Assembly (NCBI RefSeq): GCF_027533625.1
Contig: NZ_JAQAGZ010000004.1
Coordinates: 62,001-126,000 of the forward strand
Source: Paenibacillus gyeongsangnamensis
GTDB taxonomy: Bacteria > Bacillota > Bacilli > Paenibacillales > NBRC-103111
Reading direction: 5' to 3'
Length of the DNA stretch: 64,000 nucleotides
Positions 1 to 7,278 of the stretch are shown here, piece after piece; position 1 is the stretch's first letter, and every line of letters starts with the position of its first letter. The translations under genes were made by a program, and so were the position numbers. The notes beneath the pieces are model-generated. The model made no database searches and was not told the origin of the DNA. It saw only the letters and a list, made by a program, of their open reading frames with translations.

Positions 1-875
1 CCCTCTTTTGCACCTTTGTAAGGCGCCAATTCGATGGTTCGCGCCACCTGGTTTTTGGCTGTGTCAATAACGGACACGGTATCACTATCGGTATTCGCTA
101 CATAAAGCTCGTTTCGAACAGGATTTAACCGCATAGCACTAGGATGCGCCCCTACTTCAATAGTCCCCGAAACGGCTGCGCTGGCTGTATCGATGACCGA
201 AACGGTTGTTCCTCCCCAATTGCTTACGTAGGCCGTCGCTCCATCTTTGGAAAGGGTAACCAAATAAGGGTTGTGTCCGACTTGTATGGTTTTTTTGACG
301 CTGCCGCTTGGCAGGTCAATGATCGACATCGAGTCGTGCAGATTATTAGCCGCATACAGCGTCTTGCCGTCGGAGGAGATCGCAAGTCCGGCCGGGAACG
401 TGTTCATTTTTTTACCGTTGGCATCCGTAGCCGGCATTAGGATCGGAGCCGTCTCGCTGAGCTGTTGTCCTTGTACGTCATAAACACGGATTTTGTTATT
501 CCCGCCGCCGGAGGCATAAACCTTTTTACCGTCAGGGCTATAGACAACGCCTAAGAATAAAGCTTCGGGCGCTTTATACGGGATGGTTTGGATCACCTTG
601 CCGCTCTTACGGTCGACTACCATAATGGACTGAGTAGACTGGCCATTGTTGCTGATCAATAACGTTTGGCCGTCGGGACTCATGGTCATTCCATATGGAC
701 GGTCGCCGAGCTTGACTTGTTCGCCGGCAGGGGTTAGCGTCCACCCGTTGGCAAATTTGTCAACTTGAGCGCCCCAGGGGAACGGAAAGCTGTTAAAAGC
801 GAAAGCCGTACCTGAACTAAGTACCAATGATGTCAATAGAATTCCAGAAATGAGTTTTTTCTTCTTTATTTTCAA
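1..875 (-). CDS. Secreted YncE-like beta-propeller protein, 3' end outside the window
   Basis: The frame is open from a TTG start at 875 to the left edge. An AAGGAG site lies 9 bases upstream; another in-frame TTG at 881 is too close to it. The product begins with a lysine-rich signal peptide ending near TAFA. It continues with repeated propeller blades, each holding an SPDGK-like turn followed by LYVAN/VYASG and a VIDT/VVDR strand, as in YncE-type proteins. In Paenibacillaceae this propeller is often fused to a C-terminal phosphoesterase domain (bifunctional YncE/alkaline phosphatase family). The decayed paralogue at 3025-4156 keeps the phosphoesterase half, so a fused full-length protein running off the window is likely but not seen. 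It is probably secreted and may act with the neighbouring phosphoesterase. Confidence 0.8.
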   Translation of the reverse strand, partial: MKIKKKKLISGILLTSLVLSSGTAFAFNSFPFPWGAQVDKFANGWTLTPAGEQVKLGDRPYGMTMSPDGQTLLISNNGQSTQSIMVVDRKSGKVIQTIPYKAPEALFLGVVYSPDGKKVYASGGGNNKIRVYDVQGQQLSETAPILMPATDANGKKMNTFPAGLAISSDGKTLYAANNLHDSMSIIDLPSGSVKKTIQVGHNPYLVTLSKDGATAYVSNWGGTTVSVIDTASAAVSGTIEVGAHPSAMRLNPVRNELYVANTDSDTVSVIDTAKNQVARTIELAPYKGAKE

Positions 876-922
876 AGTCAACGTCTCCTTTTAAGAGAAT
901 TGATTTCGGATGATCCATCAAC

Positions 923-970
923 ATTAGCGGATACAAGGAACGATCTGGGATCGATCTTGTATCCGCTAAT
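923..970. terminator. Long inverted repeat after the phosphoesterase gene
   Basis: Perfect 15-bp arms (923-937 and 956-970) enclose an inner 5-bp stem with a three-base loop. It lies 38 bp past the stop of the leftward gene at 1008. No strong T tract follows on either strand, so termination is inferred from position and stem strength. Confidence 0.55.
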
Positions 971-1007
971 ATTATTTAGTGGACGTTTGTGGCAACAATC
1001 CGGTTGC

Positions 1008-2816
1008 TTACTTTGTTTGAATTATTGTTCCTTGGTCATTTGTAGTTACCGAAAGATTCGGCAAATCTACAAGCGATTCCGCGGAGATGTAACCATGGCT
1101 GCTTGGGCTAACCCAAATGGCATCCTTCACTTTGATAGGTTTTCCATCTACTTTTACCTTATCGGAGTGCAAATTAAGTTCTACTGAATGTCCGTTGTAT
1201 TGAACTGTTACCTTTTGAGGTTTGCTGTCATAAGATACTTCAGCATTCAGGTTACGCGCAAGATCCACGATTGGAATCATTGTTTTGCCATCTTTTACAA
1301 AGGCATTTTCTCCATTTAGCCCGTGAGCAAGAAGAGCATTGTTAAACTGAACCTTAGCAGGTGTTCCCCAAGGAGATACCGACTTGCTATTGTCATCTTG
1401 ATACATATAAGGTGTAAAGTCTGGATGGTTAAAATCAAACATGTCCGTTAAATTGTTGGCGGCAGCATCACGATTGTTTAAAGCCGGTAAATTATTGTTT
1501 GTTTCAATGAACTTCAAAATGGACGTATGATCGTATTGCACATGGCTGACATAATTTTGCTTTGCATAAGGCGAAATAACCAGTGCCGGTATACGCGGAC
1601 CGTTTCCAACCAGTCCGTCCGCCGTTTTAACAGCCGCCGGTGGAGCCATATGGTCGTAAAAACCGCCGCTCTCATCATAAGTGATAATGATAGCCGTATC
1701 TTTCCAGTAAGGGCTATTCATAATTTGGTTTATCGTTTCAACGGTAAAGTCCTCGGCGGATGGTGTACTTTGATTTCCGAGGCCCGGATGCTCGTCGTCC
1801 CCATAACCGGCTTTAATAAAACTGACTTGCGGCAGAGTTCCATTTCGAAGATCTTCAGCAAAATGATTATAGTCTTTTAAGTTATTGTCATATTTTCCGT
1901 CCTCATAGTTTTGAAAATATTGGAACGGATTGTGGTGCGGTGAATATTTCAACGCCTCAGGCGAAACCGTTGAAAGGCTAGTTTTGTCCAAAGCAGGTTT
2001 GGTTGAATTTGTTGCTGCTTTTGCCGCATCCCAACCTCCGGAATACCATGCCCAGGATTGTTTCGAGTCGGTCAACTCATCGCCAATGTTTTTGTATGTG
2101 AGGTTGTATGTCAGTCCAGCGCTATTATCTCCACCAAATGGACCGTTTTTAGGCGTTGGGTCACCGGTGATTTGTGAATTAGGATCCTTACTGTTTGCCG
2201 CAGATGACCCATTACCGGATTGCGCTGCTACAAGATATAACGCTCCTGGTGTGGACGGACCCGAAACAGGTTGGAAAAAATTATCGGCCAAGGCAAAGTG
2301 CTGAGCATACTGCCAGTAAGCGGGGATATCATTGTAGTTGAAGTAAGACATGGACAATTTTCCGCGCTCGGGGTTTAACGGTGTGCCTTTGGAATTCATT
2401 GTATAGAACTTGTCCATTTTTCCGCCGTCTACCATCGTGATCATGTCTGCATAATTATGGTTGACGTCTACTTCTTGAACATCGGCTTTACCAGCATCGT
2501 GCCAAGGGTAAACCGGATTACCGTTATCATCCGGATTGTAGACATTGCCGCTCACATCTTTTACCGTATTACCGGTTACATATTTAAAGTTTCTTACATC
2601 TTGCGGCGTGCCGCCTAGCGGGTTAAAGCCCGGTGCATAAGGATACGTACCAAAGTAGTTGTCAAAAGACCGGTTCTCTTGGAAGATTACAACCGTGTGT
2701 TTGATTGGTGAAGAAGTGGTGGGAGACGGAGCTGCGGACGCCAATGCAGTAAATGGTGTTGCTGCTAACAAAAGAGCGCTTGTTGATGCAACTAAATAAC
2801 GAATGCCCTTTTTCAT
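1008..2816 (-). CDS. Secreted phospholipase C-type phosphoesterase with C-terminal stalk-like domain
   Basis: 602 aa. An N-terminal signal peptide ends near ALASA at about residue 28. It is followed by a phosphoesterase-family catalytic domain (phospholipase C/acid phosphatase type, PF04185): HTVVIFQENRSFDNYFG at about residues 40-57 carries the metal-site ENRSFD motif, and IIITYDESGGFYDH and PALVISPYAK follow. Roughly the last 110 residues resemble the copper amine oxidase N-terminal-like stalk domain of Paenibacillus surface proteins (KDGKTMIPIVDLARNL, then VDGKPIKVKDAIWVS), which is not part of the basic enzyme. The ATG at 2816 has a GGAGGAAAT site. It likely cleaves phosphomonoesters or phosphodiesters outside the cell; the substrate cannot be read from sequence. 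It sits between a propeller gene and a decayed phosphoesterase, so this is a phosphate-scavenging cluster by inference. Confidence 0.85.
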   Translation of the reverse strand: MKKGIRYLVASTSALLLAATPFTALASAAPSPTTSSPIKHTVVIFQENRSFDNYFGTYPYAPGFNPLGGTPQDVRNFKYVTGNTVKDVSGNVYNPDDNGNPVYPWHDAGKADVQEVDVNHNYADMITMVDGGKMDKFYTMNSKGTPLNPERGKLSMSYFNYNDIPAYWQYAQHFALADNFFQPVSGPSTPGALYLVAAQSGNGSSAANSKDPNSQITGDPTPKNGPFGGDNSAGLTYNLTYKNIGDELTDSKQSWAWYSGGWDAAKAATNSTKPALDKTSLSTVSPEALKYSPHHNPFQYFQNYEDGKYDNNLKDYNHFAEDLRNGTLPQVSFIKAGYGDDEHPGLGNQSTPSAEDFTVETINQIMNSPYWKDTAIIITYDESGGFYDHMAPPAAVKTADGLVGNGPRIPALVISPYAKQNYVSHVQYDHTSILKFIETNNNLPALNNRDAAANNLTDMFDFNHPDFTPYMYQDDNSKSVSPWGTPAKVQFNNALLAHGLNGENAFVKDGKTMIPIVDLARNLNAEVSYDSKPQKVTVQYNGHSVELNLHSDKVKVDGKPIKVKDAIWVSPSSHGYISAESLVDLPNLSVTTNDQGTIIQTK

Positions 2817-2913
2817 TTTGTATTTCCTCCTTTAATTTTATTCAGATTGACTCTTGCTGATAGATTGCCGAACACTCAAAAAAAGGCAATCATAATTCCT
2901 TCTCTTTTGAGTT

Positions 2914-2967
2914 TAGCCATAGGCCTAATTGGTCATATTCTATGATTAATTAAGCCTAGGTTGGCTA
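2914..2967. terminator. Imperfect hairpin between the two phosphoesterase loci
   Basis: TAGCCA...GGCCTAATT pairs imperfectly with AATTAAGCC...TGGCTA. It lies about 60 bp after the stop of the leftward decayed gene. The role as terminator is weakly supported. Confidence 0.35.
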
Positions 2968-3024
2968 TGTGTTGTTAAAATTTGATAGTTTTGAATATAT
3001 CGTTATTTGATCGACAATTGGAAA

Positions 3025-4156
3025 TTAATTATTCTTTAATTCGGGATACGGTTGATTTCCTTTAGTAGCCGCCCATAACACGCGGTTAAGGGTATCAGGA
3101 TCTGCAGCATCCGGTTTGGAGAAGTCCATGTTCGCCGATACTTGCGCCATCGGTGCATTTTGACCGTTCTTCAGGTCAATCGGATACTGCGGCTGCTCTA
3201 TCTCGTATGGTGCAAAGTTCGGATGAATGGTGAACGAATTCACCATAGGAATGGCGGATGCATCAAATTGGGTCATCGGCTTCAGTCCGAAAAACAATTC
3301 CATTGTACGAAGCATGGATGACGTGCTATAGAAGGTGCTGTCCACTTGGCCGGTTTGCGTATACGGGCTGATGACAAGCGCCGGAGAGCGGTGGCCGTCC
3401 ACATGAACCGTTCCAGACTGCGAATCGTCCTCGACAACGAAAATCGCCGTATCCTTCCAGTACGGGGAATGGCTAACTGCTTCCACCATTTTCCCGATAG
3501 CAAGGTCATTCTGTGCTACAAACGCTTGAGGCGTATAGGTGTTAGGACTTGTACCGTTCGTATGATCCCCAGGCATTTGTACGACTTCTAAAGCCGGAAG
3601 ATTTCCGTTTTTAACGAAATGCTGGAACTCATTGTTCCATTCGTCAAAACGCTGCAGGTCCGTATAACTTAATGTCCAACCCGGGTAATTGATGTCATAA
3701 TTGTTGCCTATCGATTTATCGTTCGGCACCCATTGATTCGCAGTTGTATCTTTTTGAGTAAATTCGCCATAGTCACGGAACGACAGGCCATTATTCATAA
3801 AGTTGTTCCAAATGTGACCGTTCTGGGAATATTCAGCCGGATCCGTTCCTACGTAGTCATAAAGATGATCCGATTGACGATAAGATTTTTCTTTAAAATC
3901 GTTTGCTATCCCCGCCACCGTCCAGTCATGTCCATCCGGACTGGCTTCCGCATCGACATAGAAGTTATCTAAAGTGACAAACTGCTCGGCGAGCTTATGT
4001 GCGTTTGGACTAACCGTGAGGGTTTACCCCAGTACCGTCTCCTTTGGCTCCTACAACGAGTGAAGAAGCGGCAAAAATACTGCCCGAGCCGAGCAATAAT
4101 GCTGACAAAACGACACCTGCAATGAGCTTTTTCTTTCCCTTGACAAGCTTTTTCAA
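3025..4156 (-). pseudogene. Decayed YncE/phosphoesterase fusion gene, propeller deleted and frameshifted
   Basis: A TTG at 4156, 10 bases after a GGAGGG site, starts a 48-codon frame encoding a good signal peptide (KKLVKGKKKLIAGVVLSALL...IFAAS). It then reads GAKGDGTGVNP and stops at TAG 4012-4010. The rest of the gene is in another frame, open from 4023 to 3025: SPNAHKLAEQFVTLDNFYVD, DGHDWTVAG, LPALEVVQMPGDHT, AIFVVEDDSQSG, HRSPALVISPYT. These are the C-terminal two thirds of the phosphoesterase domain in YncE/alkaline phosphatase fusions. The propeller and the ENRTYD metal motif that should lie between the two pieces are absent. The most economical reading is one large internal deletion plus a frameshift. 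An ATG at 3918 could give a 297-aa product, but it lacks a secretion signal and part of the active site. Confidence 0.8.
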
Positions 4157-4172
4157 GTTTCGTCAACCCTCC

Positions 4173-4514
4173 AGAAATTTGATTTAAAATTGACTTCCGG
4201 CTCTAGCTGTACTAGAGTACGGTTTAGATATTAGCACAAAATAATAGCGCAAACTTGAGAGGTCTGTTAAAAAAAACGAGACATTAGAACTACCGGTTTT
4301 CAAAGAAATAATAGTCTATTGGTAGGATATGGGAGGGAGTGAGAATTAACTAAATTGATAGAAGTCACGGAACCATCGTCCTTCTCAATCAGCCGAATTT
4401 TGGTGTACCGCGCAAAAATAGCAAGAAGATTCGAAAAATTATAATGGACCAATTCGGAGTATGGACCAATTCGGAGTTTCGAGTTATGTAAATTTAATCT
4501 AGGGGCTAATAAAC
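4173..4514. other. Intergenic region with a 17-bp tandem repeat
   Basis: This stretch separates the decayed phosphoesterase from the rightward response regulator. It is AT-rich and contains a short dyad CTCTAG-CTGTA-CTAGAG at about 4201-4217. No gene is seen. The tandem repeat at 4444-4477 is listed separately. Confidence 0.5.
4444..4477 (+). repeat. Two exact tandem copies of a 17-bp unit upstream of the regulator
   Basis: The unit ATGGACCAATTCGGAGT occurs at 4444-4460 and again, identical and abutting, at 4461-4477. It ends 37 bp before the regulator start. It may be a binding site pair or a slippage duplication. Confidence 0.6.
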
Positions 4515-5186
4515 ATGAAGGAGATTTTGTTGGTAGAAGATGAGAAGCCTTTCGCCCGATTTATAGAACTGGAGCTGAATTACGAAGGCTTTGTCGTTTC
4601 CTGTGCTTATGATGGGAAAACCGGTCTGCGTATGGCGCTGGCCAAAGAGTGGGATCTAATCCTGTTGGATGTCACGCTTCCCGGATTCGACGGTATCGAG
4701 TTGTGCAAAATGATTCGGATGCGCAGCCGGACGCCGATCATTATGATTACTGCGCGGGACACCGTCGAGGATCGGATTCAAGGTCTGGAAAGCGGAGCAG
4801 ACGATTACCTCCCTAAGCCTTTTGCCATAGTAGAGATGCTAGCCCGTATGAGGGCATTGTTCCGCAGACTGGAAGCGAGCGCAACTAAACCTGTCCATCT
4901 CTCCTATCGAGATATCACCATGGATGTTGAAAGGATGACCGTGTTTCGGGCGCAACAAGAGATCCACTTGACCAAGAGAGAATTCGACATCCTCAGGCTT
5001 TTCCTCCTGAATCCGGGCCAAGTGTTGACGCGGGATCAATTACTGGACGAAATTTGGGGAACCGAGGCCAAGGTGGAGATCAATACCGTGGAGGTTTACA
5101 TAAGTTATGTCCGCAAAAAGCTGAGTTCTTACGGAGAGCAGGGCTATATTCAAACGGTACGGAGTGAGGGGTACATGCTGCAATGA
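4515..5186 (+). CDS. OmpR-family response regulator, kinase partner decayed
   Basis: 223 aa, full length for the family. The receiver domain spans about residues 1-115, with acidic residues VEDE at 7-10, the phosphoacceptor Asp52 in LLDVTLPGFDG, and Lys in PKPF. A winged-helix DNA-binding domain follows (LTKREFDILRLFLLNPGQVLTRDQLLDEIWG, then TVEVYISYVRKKL, ending in VRSEGYML). The stop codon overlaps an ATG at 5183 in the usual regulator/kinase coupling arrangement, but the kinase frame dies within 23 codons. The regulator is therefore orphaned here. It may take phosphate from another kinase or act without phosphorylation. It could have governed the phosphatases to its left, but nothing in the sequence proves this. 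Confidence 0.9.
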   Translation: MKEILLVEDEKPFARFIELELNYEGFVVSCAYDGKTGLRMALAKEWDLILLDVTLPGFDGIELCKMIRMRSRTPIIMITARDTVEDRIQGLESGADDYLPKPFAIVEMLARMRALFRRLEASATKPVHLSYRDITMDVERMTVFRAQQEIHLTKREFDILRLFLLNPGQVLTRDQLLDEIWGTEAKVEINTVEVYISYVRKKLSSYGEQGYIQTVRSEGYMLQ

Positions 5187-5357
5187 AGAGGCGGATCCGG
5201 ATCGTCTATCCCCGATGGCGGAGCTTCAAGACCATTTTTCCAATAGTCCGCTGACCGATGATACGGAGCTTCTCGATCGTCATAAAAAGTTTATCGAGAG
5301 CATCACTGGATGTGAATAGAAATCGATTACTAGCCGTAAGCGACGGGCTTCCGGATA
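5183..5357 (+). pseudogene. Remnant of a sensor histidine kinase gene
   Basis: The ATG at 5183 overlaps the regulator stop (ATGA) and begins MKRRIRIV, a typical kinase N-terminus, but the frame stops after 23 codons. Other frames nearby contain TDDTELLDRHKKFIESI and NRNRLLAVSDGLP, which look like displaced kinase fragments. No histidine box or ATPase domain remains. The reading rests mainly on context. Confidence 0.5.
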
Positions 5358-5370
5358 TCTTATCAACTAA
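5358..5370 (+). repeat. Possible 13-nt terminal remnant of the 102-bp repeat
   Basis: TCTTATCAACTAA matches the right end of the repeats at 39525-39627 and 60337-60438. As in those copies, a terminator hairpin begins within a few bases to the right. The match is short and could be chance. Confidence 0.35.
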
Positions 5371-5372
5371 GA

Positions 5373-5399
5373 AAAGGCTCACCTATTCGGTGAGCCTTT
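5373..5399. terminator. Bidirectional terminator hairpin
   Basis: AAAGGCTCACC (5373-5383), loop TATTC, GGTGAGCCTTT (5389-5399). It is a perfect 11-bp stem between the rightward regulator remnant and the leftward DeoR gene. Confidence 0.75.
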
Positions 5400-5431
5400 G
5401 TAAAGATGACCTTGGTCATAAGATTCAAGTC

Positions 5432-6211
5432 TCATGTACTTACTAAAGTTGTAGAAATTCCCAATTGATTTAAAGCAGCTATTGTATCGTCCGGTGCTTT
5501 ACTGTCAGTAATGACATGATGAATTTTATCCAATGTGGCTACAAACGCTTTATTGACCCTTCCGAATTTACTGTGATCCGTGACGAGTACGACTTTAGAC
5601 GAGTTCTCAATCATCTTCGCTTTAATGCTAGCCGCTGATAAATACGGATCCGTTATCCCATGTTTTAAGTCTATTCCGGAGGTTCCTAAAAAACATAGAT
5701 TTCCTCTGAACTGAGAGATCATCATTTCAGCCAATGGTCCAACGATACTCTCGACCGGGCTTATTTCTTTGATCGTTCCACCGCAGATGACAACGGAAAT
5801 ATCTTTTTTTCGAATGAATTTATAGGCAATTTCTATGCTGTTTGTTACGATCGAGATGTTTGAAAATGAAACCAATAACTCAGCAATTTGATTATTAGTT
5901 GAACCGGAATCAATAAATATCGTGTCTCCTTCTCGAACCATGGAAACCGCGGCTTGAGCAATGGCCCTTTTATGGTTTAAGAATGGATCGCTGCTTCCTG
6001 CTGCCCCCGTTTCACGCTGATCCTGAAAATCCGCTAATGGAAGAATAGCACCTCCATTTACCCTTTTGATCAATCCTGCTTTCTCCAACTCCACAAGGTC
6101 ACGACGAATCGTAGCCGGAGATGCGTCCAACTGACTGCATAATTCTTCCACTTTCATAAACACCTTCGTCTTTAGAAGGATTACGATTTCTTGGCGTCTT
6201 TTCTTAGCCAC
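5432..6211 (-). CDS. DeoR-family transcriptional regulator
   Basis: About 259 aa. The N-terminal helix-turn-helix (KKRRQEIVILLK..FMKVEELCSQLDASPATIRRDLVELEKAGLIKRVNGGA) matches the DeoR signature. A DeoR C-terminal sensor domain follows, with GDTIFIDSGSTNNQIAELL, a phosphosugar-binding type motif. Start choice is uncertain: in-frame GTG 6235, ATG 6220 and GTG 6211 are possible. The AAAAGGA at 6229-6223 is spaced best for GTG 6211. It is divergent from the MBL/ABC/metallophosphoesterase/TatA operon at 6464 and is presumably its regulator. DeoR proteins usually respond to phosphorylated sugars or polyols, which fits an operon with two predicted phosphoester or hydrolase enzymes. Confidence 0.88.
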   Translation of the reverse strand: MAKKRRQEIVILLKTKVFMKVEELCSQLDASPATIRRDLVELEKAGLIKRVNGGAILPLADFQDQRETGAAGSSDPFLNHKRAIAQAAVSMVREGDTIFIDSGSTNNQIAELLVSFSNISIVTNSIEIAYKFIRKKDISVVICGGTIKEISPVESIVGPLAEMMISQFRGNLCFLGTSGIDLKHGITDPYLSAASIKAKMIENSSKVVLVTDHSKFGRVNKAFVATLDKIHHVITDSKAPDDTIAALNQLGISTTLVST

Positions 6212-6345
6212 ACGTTTCATTCCTTTTATTAGCACCTTAATTACCTATATTAAATATACATGGTTTTTAGAAGAAAGGGAACCATTATGACACTCAAATG
6301 ATTGATATTATTAAATACAGCCTAGTATTTCGAAATATATTGATC

Positions 6346-6366
6346 ATAATCAATCATTTTGATTAT
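6346..6366. promoter_or_regulatory. Candidate DeoR operator
   Basis: A perfect inverted repeat ATAATCAA (6346-6353), TCATT, TTGATTAT (6359-6366) lies between the DeoR gene and the divergent operon. Its place in the only shared control region makes it the leading operator candidate. Confidence 0.5.
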
Positions 6367-6374
6367 ATATTAAC

Positions 6375-6403
6375 AATTAATTTACAACCGGATGACATAT
6401 AAT
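6375..6403 (+). promoter_or_regulatory. Probable promoter of the MBL/ABC/TatA operon
   Basis: A consensus -10 TATAAT lies at 6398-6403. The -35 at the right distance is poor, so an activator or another sigma factor may be needed. TTAACAAT occurs at 6370-6377 and again at about 6403-6410, flanking the -10. Confidence 0.45.
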
Positions 6404-6463
6404 TAACAATATCTCGTTATGATAACTAAGAAACTATTAATCGAGAAACGACGGTGAACAGTT

Positions 6464-7249
6464 ATGAGTACCATCAATCATGAAACGACCATCACTTTTT
6501 TAGGAACCTCTACGGCACTCCCTGATGCTGGAAGCGATACGGCCAGCTTGTTAATTAACCGAAAATACTTGGTTGACACAGGATGGTCCGTAGTTTCGAA
6601 TCTTCGCAAACAAGGCGTGGATCCTACCGAAATTGAATATCTCTTCTTTACTCACATGCACCATGATCATTATTTGTCATTGCCTTCGCTCCTATTTTAT
6701 TTCTTGATGAAAAGAAAGAATTTAGCGGATTTGAAAATTATCGGTCCAATTGAAGATTTAGAACGTGTTGTGAAGCTCTCCATGAATTTATTGCAAGCCG
6801 ACCGTTTTTATAGCGGAAAAGGAATGCCGACACTTATCCCCCTTCAACCGGGAGAACCGTACGAGGACGAAGTCTTTACATTGCATACCTGCGAGACGGT
6901 CCATCCAGTACAAGGCTTATGCTATCGTTTCACAGACAAGCTTACGGGAAAAGTATTTTCATTTACCGGAGATACGGCGTATCATCCTCCGATGGCAGAT
7001 CACGTAAGAGGAAGCTCGATTCTCATTACCGAAGCCTCTTTGGGGCCTGTAGCGGCGGACATGAATCATAATCCGGCCCTTCATTCGGGAGCTGTAGATG
7101 CTGCCCGCATGGCGGAAGCCGCAGAAGTGGATAAGCTTTTTCTGGTGCATGGCCCCTTAAGCAAAGCGGATGCCTGCGTCGAAGCGGCCAAGCAGGTTTT
7201 TTCCAAACCGGTTGAATGGCCGAAAGACGGTCAAACCATTACACTTTAA
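6464..7249 (+). CDS. Metallo-beta-lactamase-fold hydrolase (RNase Z/PhnP-like)
   Basis: 261 aa, cytoplasmic, with no signal peptide. The N-terminal ITFLGTSTALPDAGSDTASLLIN resembles RNase Z and PhnP-type enzymes. The zinc motif THMHHDH lies at residues 63-69. Further ligands are likely His in CETVHPVQG, Asp in FSFTGDTAY and His in LFLVHGPLS. Family members cleave phosphodiesters, cyclic phosphates or thioesters. First gene of an operon with a binding protein, two permeases, a metallophosphoesterase and TatA, so it probably processes the imported compound. The exact substrate is unknown. Confidence 0.85.
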   Translation: MSTINHETTITFLGTSTALPDAGSDTASLLINRKYLVDTGWSVVSNLRKQGVDPTEIEYLFFTHMHHDHYLSLPSLLFYFLMKRKNLADLKIIGPIEDLERVVKLSMNLLQADRFYSGKGMPTLIPLQPGEPYEDEVFTLHTCETVHPVQGLCYRFTDKLTGKVFSFTGDTAYHPPMADHVRGSSILITEASLGPVAADMNHNPALHSGAVDAARMAEAAEVDKLFLVHGPLSKADACVEAAKQVFSKPVEWPKDGQTITL

Positions 7250-7278
7250 TTCACATTTTATCAGAGGAGGGCCTTACA

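Noticed and set aside
3969..4166. A 65-codon ORF starting MTKLEKACQ
   Set aside because: The neighbouring frame from TTG 4156 encodes a proper signal peptide; this ORF is a shadow of it.
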